This document shows positions 7,144-16,400 of a stretch of 36,084 bases of DNA, piece by piece (position 1 is the first letter of the stretch; each line of letters opens with the position of its first letter). This DNA is from JASJHI01 sp965371355. GTDB taxonomy: Bacteria; Actinomycetota; Acidimicrobiia; Acidimicrobiales; Ilumatobacteraceae. The translations under genes and the position numbers were made by a program. The stretch lies in contig CBDUYD010000006.1 of assembly GCA_965371355.1 (NCBI GenBank), forward strand, positions 1 through 36,084. Reading direction: 5' to 3'. The notes below the pieces were generated by a model. The model did not search any database and had not been told where the DNA came from. It saw nothing but the letters and a program-made list of their open reading frames with translations.

Positions 7144-8910
7144 CTACACCCGCCCGGGGTCGACCTCGACGCGTACCCGCGTGCCCGGCGCGCGCTCTGA
7201 CGCGTTGAGGGCGAGCCCGAGCGAGATCCAATCGTCTGCGCGCAGGAGGTGGGCGCCGCTCCCGTCGCCACCGACCTCGATGGCCCCGGTCCCGACCGTG
7301 CCGGAGGCGATCTGCTCGACGACCGCGTCGGCCCCGCTCCCCGACACGAGCGCAAGCGCTCCGTACGGCGGCAGCCGGAGGCGACGACGGCGCCCTCGCT
7401 CGGCCTCGACCACCACGTCGGGATCGCCGGTGCGCGCCGCCAGCAGCACCGGATGGTCGGGCATGAACGTTTGCACCAGCACCTCGGGGGCGAGCCTGCC
7501 CGCCCGCACGATCAGTGCGAGCGACTGTTCCGAGGCCCGGAATCGGGGGGCCAGCATCTCGGAGTCGAACTCGAGAAAGGCGACGACGTCGGCGCCCGGC
7601 GATCGGTGGAGAGCCGCTTCGGTCCCGACGACCACGTCGGCGCGCAGGTCGATCGCCGGATCGGACGCGGCGGTGATCGCGGCGACGCGCCGTCCCGCGG
7701 CGGCTTCGAGTTCCTCGCGCAGCCGCGTGACCCCGGGCCGCAGATTGGCGAACGCGGCCGCACCACACGACTGGCAGACCGCCGGGCGTTCGGTGTGGCA
7801 GCGGCGACAGAGCAGACGTCGCTCGTCGCTCAGACCGACCGCCGCGTCGCACGTCTCGCACCTGATCAGCGCATGACACGATCTGCACGCCAGGACGCGG
7901 GCACGGCCTGTGATGTTCGAGACGCAGATGACCTTGCGATCGTGATCGCGGAGCTGTTCGATCAGCGCCGAGGTCATCAGCGAGCGACGCCACGGTTCCT
8001 CGTCGCTGCGATCGACGATCGTGACCGCCGGCCATCCGGCCCGCTCGCGGGAGCGCGGCGGATGGACGACCCCGCCGTACCACTCGATCGCGTTCAGCGT
8101 CGGGATCGGTGACGTGAGGACGCATGGCACGCCGGAGCGCCGGCACCGTTCTTCCACGACGTCGCGCGCATGCCACGTCGGGGCCCGCTCCTCCTGCAAC
8201 CTCTCGTCGTGTTCGTCGATGACGACGCCACAGGCGAGCCCGGCGCACGGAGCCCACGCCGCCGAGCGCGTGCCGATCACGACGTCGACGCCGCCCGCCG
8301 CCGCGGCCCAGGCGTCGGGCATCACCGCCACCGACACGTTGGCGCGGCGCAGTCTCGTCGCCATCAGCGCGACAGCCTCCTGGCCCGGCACGACGAGCAG
8401 CGTCGGCCCGTGCGCGACCGCCGACAACACGGCCGGGAGGAGATCGGAGCGCGGCGGGAGTCGCAGAACGCCCCCGCCCGAAGCGATCAGTCGCGTCGTC
8501 GCCGGCGAGGTCGGTGCGGCGCTGACCGCCGACCTGCGCGGAGCGGGGATCGACGGGACGGCCCGCGGTGGAGAAGCCGTGACGAGGAACGGACGGGGAC
8601 GTACCGAAGCCCATCGCACGCACGCCCAATCGGCGAGATCGATCAACTCGGGGTTCGGACCGCGACCGGTCAGCTTGGCGATCGGCCTGAGCGAGCCGAC
8701 ATCGACCGATGCGTCGGCGACGTCGTGGATCGAGATGACCCAGCCCCCGACGCGGCGACCGTGCAGTTCGATCCGCACGATCGAACCGATGCTGATCAGC
8801 CCATCCAGATCGGGCGGGATCAGGTAGTCGAACCGCTTGTCGAGTCCAGCGACGTTGGGGAGGATGCGCGCGATACGGCCGGCCACGACGGCTCGGGCCG
8901 GCGCGGTCAA
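7144..8910 (-). CDS. priA: PriA-like primosomal protein, helicase-dead type
   Basis: The 588-residue protein has the PriA plan: an N-terminal 3'-DNA-binding domain (ARILPNVAGLDKRFDYLIPP, VRIELHGRRVGGWVI), a helicase core, a zinc-binding insert and the PriA C-terminal domain (RLPPYGALALVSG). The Walker A position, about residues 146-158, reads GGVLRLPPRSDLLPA with no GxxxxGKT, and the Walker B box is DEHD (232-235). Four CxxC pairs (342/345, 351/354, 368/371, 379/382) keep the zinc modules. ATP-driven unwinding is therefore unlikely; actinobacterial PriA proteins are commonly described as probable replication-restart proteins without ATPase motifs. Start is TTG 8910, one base after the metK stop; GTG at codon 9 is an alternative. 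It is the last gene of the long minus-strand run. Confidence 0.9.
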   Translation of the reverse strand: MTAPARAVVAGRIARILPNVAGLDKRFDYLIPPDLDGLISIGSIVRIELHGRRVGGWVISIHDVADASVDVGSLRPIAKLTGRGPNPELIDLADWACVRWASVRPRPFLVTASPPRAVPSIPAPRRSAVSAAPTSPATTRLIASGGGVLRLPPRSDLLPAVLSAVAHGPTLLVVPGQEAVALMATRLRRANVSVAVMPDAWAAAAGGVDVVIGTRSAAWAPCAGLACGVVIDEHDERLQEERAPTWHARDVVEERCRRSGVPCVLTSPIPTLNAIEWYGGVVHPPRSRERAGWPAVTIVDRSDEEPWRRSLMTSALIEQLRDHDRKVICVSNITGRARVLACRSCHALIRCETCDAAVGLSDERRLLCRRCHTERPAVCQSCGAAAFANLRPGVTRLREELEAAAGRRVAAITAASDPAIDLRADVVVGTEAALHRSPGADVVAFLEFDSEMLAPRFRASEQSLALIVRAGRLAPEVLVQTFMPDHPVLLAARTGDPDVVVEAERGRRRRLRLPPYGALALVSGSGADAVVEQIASGTVGTGAIEVGGDGSGAHLLRADDWISLGLALNASERAPGTRVRVEVDPGRV

Positions 8911-8911
8911 C

Positions 8912-10099
8912 TCAGACGCCGAGGGCGGCCTTGAACTCGGCGAGCCGGCTCAGCTCCTCCCACGGCAGGCCCGGACGGCCGAAGTGGCCGTAGGCGGCGG
9001 TCTGGAGGTAGATCGGCCGCTTCAGGTCGAGATCGCGGATGATCGCACCGGGCCGCAGGTCGAACGTCGCCCGCACGGCGAGTTCGATCTCCTCGTGCGG
9101 CATGTGGTTGGTGCCGAACGTCTCGACGAAGATGCTCATCGGCTGTGCCATGCCGATCGCGTAGGCCATCTGCACCTCGCAGCGGTCGGCGACGCCGCTG
9201 GCGACGACGTGCTTGGCGACCCAGCGGCCGGCGTAGGCCGCCGAGCGGTCGACCTTGCTCGGATCCTTGCCGGAGAAGGCGCCGCCGCCGTGGCGTCCCA
9301 TGCCGCCGTACGTGTCGACGATGATCTTGCGCCCGGTGAGGCCGGCGTCGGCGTAGGGACCGCCGCGCACGAAGCTGCCGGTCGGGTTGATGTACACCTC
9401 GTACTCGTCGTCGGCGAACTGCTCGGGGATGACGCGACGGATCACCTGATCTTCGAGATCGGGCTTGATCACCGTGTCGCGGTCGATGCCCTCCTGGTGC
9501 TGGGTGCTGATCAGCACACCCTTGAGGGCGACCGGCCGACCGTGCTCGTACTCGTAGGTGACCTGGGTCTTGCCGTCGGGGCGCAGATACGGGATCTGAC
9601 CCGACTTGCGTACCTCGGCGAGACGTTCGGCGAGGCGGTGCGCGGTCCAGATCGGGAGCGGCATGAGATCGACGGTCTCGTTGCACGCGTACCCGAACAT
9701 CATGCCCTGGTCGCCTGCGCCCTGCAGGTTGAGGACGTCCTCGCCGGAGGTGCCCCCGCGGACCTCTTCGCTCGTGTCGACACCCTGTGCGATGTCGGGA
9801 CTCTGTGGGTCGATCGAGACGAGGACGCCGCACGTATTGCCGTCGAATCCGTACGCCGCGTTGTCGTAGCCGATGCCGTTGATCGTCTCGCGGGCGATCT
9901 TGGGGATCTCGACGTAGGCGGTCGTGCTGATCTCGCCGGCGATGACGCAGAGGCCGGTCGTGAGCAGTGTCTCGCAAGCGACCCGGCCGTCGGGATCCTC
10001 GGCGAGGATCGCGTCGAGGACGGCGTCGGAAACCTGGTCCGCCATCTTGTCGGGGTGGCCCTCGGTGACGCTCTCTGAGGTGAAGGTGTATTTCGCCAT
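8912..10099 (-). CDS. metK: S-adenosylmethionine synthetase
   Basis: MetK makes SAM from methionine and ATP. The 395-residue product has TSESVTEGHPDKMADQ with His15 and Asp17 of the ATP site, GAGDQGMMFGYA in the hexapeptide region, and GGGAFSGKDPSKVDRS (P-loop-like phosphate-binding motif). Length and all domains are normal. It lies 21 nt after coaBC and 1 nt before priA, the standard actinobacterial order. No SAM riboswitch lies in front; expression should follow the upstream genes. Confidence 0.98.
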   Translation of the reverse strand: MAKYTFTSESVTEGHPDKMADQVSDAVLDAILAEDPDGRVACETLLTTGLCVIAGEISTTAYVEIPKIARETINGIGYDNAAYGFDGNTCGVLVSIDPQSPDIAQGVDTSEEVRGGTSGEDVLNLQGAGDQGMMFGYACNETVDLMPLPIWTAHRLAERLAEVRKSGQIPYLRPDGKTQVTYEYEHGRPVALKGVLISTQHQEGIDRDTVIKPDLEDQVIRRVIPEQFADDEYEVYINPTGSFVRGGPYADAGLTGRKIIVDTYGGMGRHGGGAFSGKDPSKVDRSAAYAGRWVAKHVVASGVADRCEVQMAYAIGMAQPMSIFVETFGTNHMPHEEIELAVRATFDLRPGAIIRDLDLKRPIYLQTAAYGHFGRPGLPWEELSRLAEFKAALGV

Positions 10100-10120
10100 G
10101 GTGCTGTTCCGGAAGTCCTG

Positions 10121-11317
10121 TCAGTGTCGTGAACGGATGGTGACGATGGTGTCGATGACCGCCCGAGCGACATCTCGCTTGGTGGCGAGGTCGATCTCGA
10201 CAGGCTCCGCGCCGGGCCGCAACATCGTAACGGCGTTCGTGTCGTGACCGAACCCGACACCCGCCGCGCCGACGTCGTTGGCGACGATGAGGTCGAGCCG
10301 CTTGGCCTCGAGCTTGGCCGCCGCGTTGGCGACGAGGTCGTCGGTCTCGGCGGCGAAACCCACGAGCACCTGCCCATCGCGCTTGGACGCTCCGAGGCCG
10401 GCGAGGATGTCGGGGGTCGGTTCGAGGATGATCTCCGGGGTTCCGTCGCGCTTCTTCAGCTTCCCCTCGGCTGCCGCCTTCGGGCGGAAGTCGGCGACCG
10501 CGGCAGCCATCACGACGACGTCGCACCGGTTGGCCGCAGTGGTCATCGCAGCCTCCATCTCGGCCGCCGTCTCGACCGGCACGATCTCGACGCCGTGCGG
10601 GACGGGTAGTTCGACCGTGGAGACCAGGACCACGTCGGCTCCCCGCTGCGCGGCCTCGGCGGCGATCGCGTACCCCTGCTTGCCGGAACTGCGGTTCGCG
10701 ATGACCCGCACAGCGTCGATCGGTTCACGCGTGCCACCGGCCGAGACGACGACGGGGACACCGCTGAGGTCCTGCTCGGACAGGATCGCCTCGGCCTCCG
10801 CGACGATCCGCTCGGGTGCGGCCAGGCGACCGGTACCGACGTCTCCCCCTGCCAGCCGACCCTCGTCGGGCTCGACCACGTGTACACCCCGCGCCCGCAA
10901 CGTGGCCACGTTGTCGACGACGCTCGGGTGCTCCCACATCTCGCTGTGCATCGCCGGGCACACGACCACGGGCGCGCGGGTGGCGAGCAGCACGTTGGTG
11001 AGCAGGTCTGTCGACAGCCCGATGCGGTAGGCGGCGAGCAGCCTGGCGGTTGCCGGCGCGACGATCACGAGGTCGGCACCCCGGCCGATCGCGGTGTGCG
11101 GGATCGGGGTGGTCGGATTGTCCCAGAGGCGGGTCTGGACCGGCTCGGACGCCAAGGCGCTCAGCGTGGTTGCGCCGATGAACCGTTCGGCGCCGGCGGT
11201 CATGATCGGCACGACGTGTGCGCCGGCGTCGACGAGACGCCGGGAGACCTCGATCGCCTTGTAGGCGGCGATTCCCCCGGTGACACCGAGCACGATGCGC
11301 TTACCGGCGAGCGTCAT
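10121..11317 (-). CDS. coaBC: Bifunctional CoaBC (PPC synthetase/decarboxylase)
   Basis: The protein joins cysteine to 4'-phosphopantothenate and then decarboxylates the product, two steps of coenzyme A synthesis. The N-terminal flavin decarboxylase domain has GVTGGIAAYKAIE, catalytic His74 in PIPHTAIGRGADL and PAMHSEMWEHP (121-131). The C-terminal synthetase domain has SAGGTREPIDAVRVIANRSS and VMAAAVADFRP and KLKKRDG. In E. coli Dfp the motif is PxMNxxMW and the flap reads ACGxxGxGR; here the Asn is His124 and the Cys position is Gly in LAGGDVGTGRL. Start ATG 11317 has GGAG 7 nt upstream. It lies 25 nt after rpoZ. Confidence 0.96.
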   Translation of the reverse strand: MTLAGKRIVLGVTGGIAAYKAIEVSRRLVDAGAHVVPIMTAGAERFIGATTLSALASEPVQTRLWDNPTTPIPHTAIGRGADLVIVAPATARLLAAYRIGLSTDLLTNVLLATRAPVVVCPAMHSEMWEHPSVVDNVATLRARGVHVVEPDEGRLAGGDVGTGRLAAPERIVAEAEAILSEQDLSGVPVVVSAGGTREPIDAVRVIANRSSGKQGYAIAAEAAQRGADVVLVSTVELPVPHGVEIVPVETAAEMEAAMTTAANRCDVVVMAAAVADFRPKAAAEGKLKKRDGTPEIILEPTPDILAGLGASKRDGQVLVGFAAETDDLVANAAAKLEAKRLDLIVANDVGAAGVGFGHDTNAVTMLRPGAEPVEIDLATKRDVARAVIDTIVTIRSRH

Positions 11318-11342
11318 CAGGGTGCTCCGAGAGCCGGCGGGC

Positions 11343-11672
11343 TCAGTTCTCCGCGTCGGCCTCGGCGTCGACCATCGCCTGAGCTTCGGCCTCGGCGTCG
11401 TACAGGAGTTCGGCTTCGGACGCTTCGGGCGGCTCGGTCCAGACGATCTTCTCGTCGGCGATCTCCTCGAAGGCGATCGAGAGCGGCTTGCGGGCCGTCG
11501 ACGACACCTGCGGCGGGATCATGTGACCGAGCCCTTCGCCGAGCTGGTTGAAGTACGAGTTGATGTGCCGCGCCCGTCGGGCCGCGAGCGTGACCAGGGA
11601 GAACTTCGAATCGACCTCATCGAGGAGTTCCTCGATCGGTGGTGTGATCATCGTGTCGTGGTCGAGCGCCAT
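11343..11672 (-). CDS. rpoZ: RNA polymerase omega subunit
   Basis: The omega subunit helps assemble and stabilise RNA polymerase. The 109 residues show the actinobacterial pattern: MITPPIEELLDEVDSKFSLV, then LAARRARHINSYFNQLGEG and KPLSIAFEEIADEKI. The last 30 residues are Glu/Asp/Ala rich. It lies between gmk (12 nt upstream) and coaBC, the normal order. A TAGCAT hexamer that uses the gmk stop codon lies 9 nt before ATG 11672 and could give an internal leaderless promoter. Confidence 0.96.
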   Translation of the reverse strand: MALDHDTMITPPIEELLDEVDSKFSLVTLAARRARHINSYFNQLGEGLGHMIPPQVSSTARKPLSIAFEEIADEKIVWTEPPEASEAELLYDAEAEAQAMVDAEADAEN

Positions 11673-11684
11673 AGGCGCCCAATG

Positions 11685-12221
11685 CTAACGGCTCCGATGG
11701 GAATTGATGATCGACAACATCTCCTCGATCGTGTCCTCGAGGTCGTCGTTGACCACGACGTGGTCGGCGAGACCGAGTCCGACAGGCTCTTCCTCCTCGG
11801 CCTTCTTCAGCCGGGCGAGCACCTTGAGGTCCTCGTCACCGCGCTCGCGGAGCCGCCGCTCCTGTTCCTCTCGAGACGGTGGGAGCACGAACAGCAGTAC
11901 CGCGCCCGGATGCACGCGCTTGACCTGCTGGGCACCGTCGACCTCGATCTCGAGCACGATGTCGATCTCGGCGTCGACGTCGGGGATCGGAGTTCCGTAG
12001 TAGTGGCCGAGGAACTCGGTCCATTCGAGGAACCCGCCGCCTGCGATCCGGTCCTCGAACTCCGGCGTCGTCACGAACACGTAGGCCGTTTCGGACTCGG
12101 TGGGCCGGCGCCCGCGCGTGGTCCACGAGCGACTCAACCAGAGATCGGGGTCACGTTTGACGAGCGCTTCCACGATGGTGCCCTTCCCGACCCCACCCGG
12201 GCCGGAGACGACGATGATCAA
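11685..12221 (-). CDS. gmk: Guanylate kinase
   Basis: Gmk converts GMP to GDP. The product is 178 residues, at the short end of the family. It has a P-loop GPGGVGKGT (7-15), the GMP-binding stretch SRSWTTRGRRPTESE and FLEWTEFLGHYYGTP, then EIDIVLEIEVDGAQQVK and the lid region. The start is TTG at 12221; no other start is near and MIIVVSGPGG is the normal N-terminus. It lies 15 nt after mihF. Confidence 0.95.
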   Translation of the reverse strand: MIIVVSGPGGVGKGTIVEALVKRDPDLWLSRSWTTRGRRPTESETAYVFVTTPEFEDRIAGGGFLEWTEFLGHYYGTPIPDVDAEIDIVLEIEVDGAQQVKRVHPGAVLLFVLPPSREEQERRLRERGDEDLKVLARLKKAEEEEPVGLGLADHVVVNDDLEDTIEEMLSIINSHRSR

Positions 12222-12236
12222 TGCCGATCGGGACGT

Positions 12237-12548
12237 TCAGTCGGCGAATTCGGACAGCAATGCGCGTCGCTGCTGGGTGCCAAGACCCTGAACTCGACGG
12301 TTGTCGGCGATACCGATTTCCTCCATCAGTCGGCGGGCCTTGACCTTGCCCACACCGGGAAGTGATTCGAGGAGCGAAACGACCTTCAGTTTGCCCACGT
12401 TGACGTCGTCGGAGTCGAGTGCCTCCGCCAGCGTCATCGAACCCATCTTCAACCGTTGCTTGATCTCCGCACGAGCGGTCCGGGCCTCGGCCGCCTTCGC
12501 GAGAGCAGCCGTTCGCTGCTCCGGGGTCAACTGTGGAGGTGTTGCCAT
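12237..12548 (-). CDS. mihF: Actinobacterial integration host factor mIHF
   Basis: A 103-residue nucleoid-associated protein. LTPEQRTAALAKAAEARTAR forms a long basic N-terminal helix, followed by EIKQRLKMGSMTLAEAL and the helix-two-turn-helix KVVSLLESLPGVGKVKARRL, then MEEIGIADNRRVQGLGTQQR. This S13-like fold is unlike the IHF/HU family and is found only in actinobacteria, where it bends DNA and is essential in mycobacteria. It lies 4 nt after pyrD and 15 nt before gmk. A TAGCGT hexamer lies 6 nt before ATG 12548, inside the pyrD end, so it may also be transcribed on its own. Confidence 0.97.
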   Translation of the reverse strand: MATPPQLTPEQRTAALAKAAEARTARAEIKQRLKMGSMTLAEALDSDDVNVGKLKVVSLLESLPGVGKVKARRLMEEIGIADNRRVQGLGTQQRRALLSEFAD

Positions 12549-12552
12549 GCAA

Positions 12553-13467
12553 TCACGCTAGCGCGCCGATCTGCGCCACGCTGGGAACCTCTCGGCGCGC
12601 GGCCCACTCGAGCAGATCGCGCTGGATCCGCAGCGGCGCCGCCGGATCGGCGAACGTGGCCGTGCCGACCTGGACCGCGCACGCGCCGGCGAGGAACATC
12701 TCGGCCGCGTCCCACCCCGACGCGATGCCACCGACACCGATGATCGGTAGTTCGGGACATGCCAGATGGACGTCGTGGACAGCGCGCACGGCGACGGGAT
12801 GGATCGCCCGGCCGGAGAGGCCACCGCCGCCCGCACCGAGCGATGGAGCGACCGTCGCCGGGTCGTAGGACAGCCCGAGCAGAGTGTTGATGCAGGTGAC
12901 CGCCTCGGCGCCGGCGTCTTCGACCGCCTGTGCCACGTCGATGATGCGGTCGGTGTTGGCGCTGAGTTTGGCCCAGCGCGGACGCCCGCACGAAGCCGTC
13001 GCCTCGATGATCGACGCCGAGAGTTCGGGATCGTGGGCGAAGATCGCGCTGCGGCCCTCGAGATTCGGACATGACAGGTTGACCTCGACCGCCACCACCT
13101 GCTCGGGAGCATCGGACAGGAGCTGGGCGGCGGCGCGATAGTCGTCGACCGAACGCCCCCAGATGCTGGCGACCACCGTCGCTCCCGCAGCGATCAGGTC
13201 GGGGAGCACCTCGTCGATCCAACGCCGCAGACCCGGGCCCTGGAGACCGACCGCGTTGAGCATTCCCTGCGCCGTCGGATGCAGGCGCGGCGCCGGATTT
13301 CCCTGCCACTCGAATGCGGCGAGCGACTTCGTCACGATCGCGCCGATCGAGGCGAGGTCGAGGTAGGCGGCGAGTTCGGTGCCGTAACCGGCGGTACCCG
13401 AGGCGAGCATCACGGGCGCCCCCAAGCGGACCGAACCGATCTGCACGCGCGGGTCGCAGCCGCCCAC
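12553..13467 (-). CDS. pyrD: Class 1 dihydroorotate dehydrogenase
   Basis: The enzyme oxidises dihydroorotate to orotate with FMN. The 304-residue barrel has LASGTAGYGTELAAYLDL, IVTKSLAAFEWQGNPAPRL, NAVGLQGPGL, and VEVNLSCPN with the class 1 catalytic Cys133 (class 2 has Ser), then TCINTLLG and IIGVGGIASGWDAAEMFLAG in the phosphate site. The form resembles class 1B, whose electron-transfer partner PyrK is not next to it. The start is GTG 13467, one base after the carB stop; further upstream the open frame only shadows carB. In mycobacteria pyrF occupies this position between carB and mihF; here pyrD does. Confidence 0.93.
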   Translation of the reverse strand: MGGCDPRVQIGSVRLGAPVMLASGTAGYGTELAAYLDLASIGAIVTKSLAAFEWQGNPAPRLHPTAQGMLNAVGLQGPGLRRWIDEVLPDLIAAGATVVASIWGRSVDDYRAAAQLLSDAPEQVVAVEVNLSCPNLEGRSAIFAHDPELSASIIEATASCGRPRWAKLSANTDRIIDVAQAVEDAGAEAVTCINTLLGLSYDPATVAPSLGAGGGGLSGRAIHPVAVRAVHDVHLACPELPIIGVGGIASGWDAAEMFLAGACAVQVGTATFADPAAPLRIQRDLLEWAARREVPSVAQIGALA

Positions 13468-13468
13468 G

Positions 13469-16400
13469 TCAGCGCGGGGTTTCGCCGGCACCGCTTCTCG
13501 CCCGACCGTGGTACTCCTGCAGCGACCGCACCCCGATCTCGTCGTCGTGGCGCTCGGCCATGCCCTGTGCCGCGGCGAGGGCGGCGTCGATCGTGGTGAC
13601 ACAACCGACACCGTGCAGGCTCGCCGCCTTGCGGATCTGCTCGCCGTCGCTGCGACCGACCCGGCCGCGCGGCGTGTTGACCACGAAGCTGATCTTGCCG
13701 TCAGCGATCAGGTCGACGGCGGTGATCCCGGAGTGATCCTGAACCTTCGCGACGACCTGGTCGACCGTCGAGTCGAACCGTGCGAGGTACGCCGCTGTCC
13801 CCTCGGTCGCCGCGATCCCGAGGCCGAGCGCGCGGAGCCGCTGGACGACGACGAGGCCGGCGGGTTTGTCGGGGTCGGCGAGCGAGAGGAAGACCGTACC
13901 CTCGCTGGGGAGTACGGTCCCCGCCGACAGTTCGGCCTTGTGGAAGGCGCGACCGAAAGAGTCCGAGATTCCCATCACCTCGCCGGTCGAGCGCATCTCG
14001 GGGCCGAGCGCCGGATCGACCTCGGGGAACCGGTTGAACGGCAGCACGGCCTCCTTCACCGCGACATGTCCGCTGACCGGGGGCGTGAGCACGCCCTCGG
14101 CCCGCAGTTCGCGCAGGGTGGCACCCAACATCACCCTCGTCGCCACCTTGGCGAGCGGTACACCGGTCGCCTTCGCCACGAACGGCACGGTGCGGCTCGC
14201 TCGCGGGTTGGCCTCGATGACGTAGACGGTCGTACCGACGACCGCGTACTGCACGTTGATCAGGCCGCTCACGTCGAGCCGCTTGGCGATCGCGGCCGTG
14301 TACGACTCCATCACCTCGACCACCCACGACGGCAGGGTCTGGGGCGGGATCGCGCACGCCGAGTCGCCGGAGTGCACACCGGCTTCCTCGACGTGCTCCA
14401 TCACTCCCCCGATGAGGATCTCGCCGTCGCCGTCGCGGATCGCGTCGACGTCGACCTCGGTGGCATCGGCGAGGAAGCGGTCGATCAGCACGGGACGCTC
14501 CGCGGAGAGACCTCCCTCGCGGCCGAGGCTCCCGAAGTCGGCCAACTCGGCCATCGCCAGCGCGAGGTGGTTGCGGTCGTGAACGATCTGCATCGCCCGC
14601 CCGCCGAGTACGTAGCTCGGCCGCACGAGTACGGGGAACCCGATCTCGTCGGTGATCGCCAGCGCCTGCTCGAGGTCGATCGCGGTGCCGCCGGGCGGCT
14701 GCGGGATGTGCAGTTCGTCGCAGATCGCGTTCCACCGCCTGCGATCCTCGGCGGCGTCGATCGAGTCGGGCGAGGTTCCCGCCACCAGCTCGGCGGGGAT
14801 CTCTCCTGAGAGCTTGAGCGGTGTCTGGCCGCCGAGCGAGACGATGACCTTGTGGGGTCGCTCCGCGGCGATCACGTTCCAGACGTCCTCGCGGGTGAGG
14901 GGCTCGAAGTAGAGCCGGTCGGACGTGTCGTAGTCGGTCGACACGGTCTCGGGGTTGCAGTTGAGCATGATCGTCTCGAACCCCGCTTCGCGGAGCGCGA
15001 ACGACGCGTGGACGCAGCAGTAGTCGAACTCGATGCCCTGCCCGATGCGGTTCGGGCCGCTTCCGAGGATCAGGACCTTTTCGCGGTCTGATTCGCGGAC
15101 CTCGCTCTCGTCCTCGTAGGTCGAGTAGTAGTACGGCGTCTCGGCGGCGAACTCGGCCGCGCAAGTGTCGACCGTCTTGTAGGTCGGCAGGACCGAGAGC
15201 GCCTCACGACGTTCGCGGACCTCGAGTTCGTCGATGCCCCAGAGATGTGCGAGCTGCGCGTCGGCGAAGCCGAGACGCTTGGCGCGCCTCAAACCGCGAC
15301 GCGAGATGGCGCCGGGATCGATCTGTTCGATCGCCCGGCGTTCCTCGACGATCATCGCCATCTGGTCGAGGAACCAGGGATCGATCCTCGTCGCGTCGTG
15401 GAGCAGTTCGATCGACACATCGCGCCGCAGCAGCTCGGCCACACCGAAGATGCGGTCGGGTGTCGGGATCGCGACCGAGCGGAGCAGCTCGTCGTCGTCG
15501 ACGCGGGCGAACTCCACCTCCGCGGGATCGGCATTGAGGCCGAGGCGACCCTGCTCGAGCGACCGGAGTGCCTTCTGGAGACTCTCGGTGAACGTCCGCC
15601 CGATCGCCATCACCTCGCCGACCGACTGCATCTGCGTGCCGAGGATCCCGCTGGTGCCCGGCAGTTTCTCGAACGCCCAGCGCGGCACCTTCGTGACCAC
15701 GTAGTCGATCACCGGCTCGAACGAGGCCGGCGTCGCGCCCGTGATGTCGTTGGGAATCTCGTCGAGTGCGTAGCCGACGGCGAGCTTTGCGGCGATCTTG
15801 GCGATCGGGAAACCGGTCGCCTTGGATGCCAGCGCGGACGAGCGCGAGACGCGGGGATTCATCTCGATCACGACCTGGCGGCCGGTGGCGGGATCGACGG
15901 CGAACTGCACGTTCGAGCCGCCGGTTTCGACGCCGACGCGGCGGATGCAGGCGAACGCCGCGTCGCGCATCTGCTGGTACTCGACGTCGGTCAACGTCTG
16001 GATCGGTGCAACCGTGATCGAGTCGCCCGTGTGGACACCCATCGGGTCGACGTTCTCGATCCCGCAGATGATCACGCAGTTGTCGGCGTGATCGCGCATC
16101 ACCTCGAGCTCGTACTCCTTCCAGCCGGCGATCGACTCCTCGACGAGGATCTCCCCGATCGGGCTCGCCGCGATGCCCTTGGCCACGAGCCGCTCGAATT
16201 CGTCGGACGTGGACGCGATCCCCGTACCGCGGCCACCGAGGATGTAGGCGGGGCGGATGATGACGGGCAGGTCGATCTCGTCGACGATCGCCCTGGCCTC
16301 GTCGAGTGAGTGGGCGATGCCCGAACGCGGCACCTCGAGACCGATCTCGATCATCGCCCCCTTGAAGATCGCGCGGTCCTCCGCGGTGGCGATCGCCTCG

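Noticed and set aside
10100..10120. A SAM riboswitch before metK
   Set aside because: The gap to coaBC is 21 nt, too short for any known SAM riboswitch.
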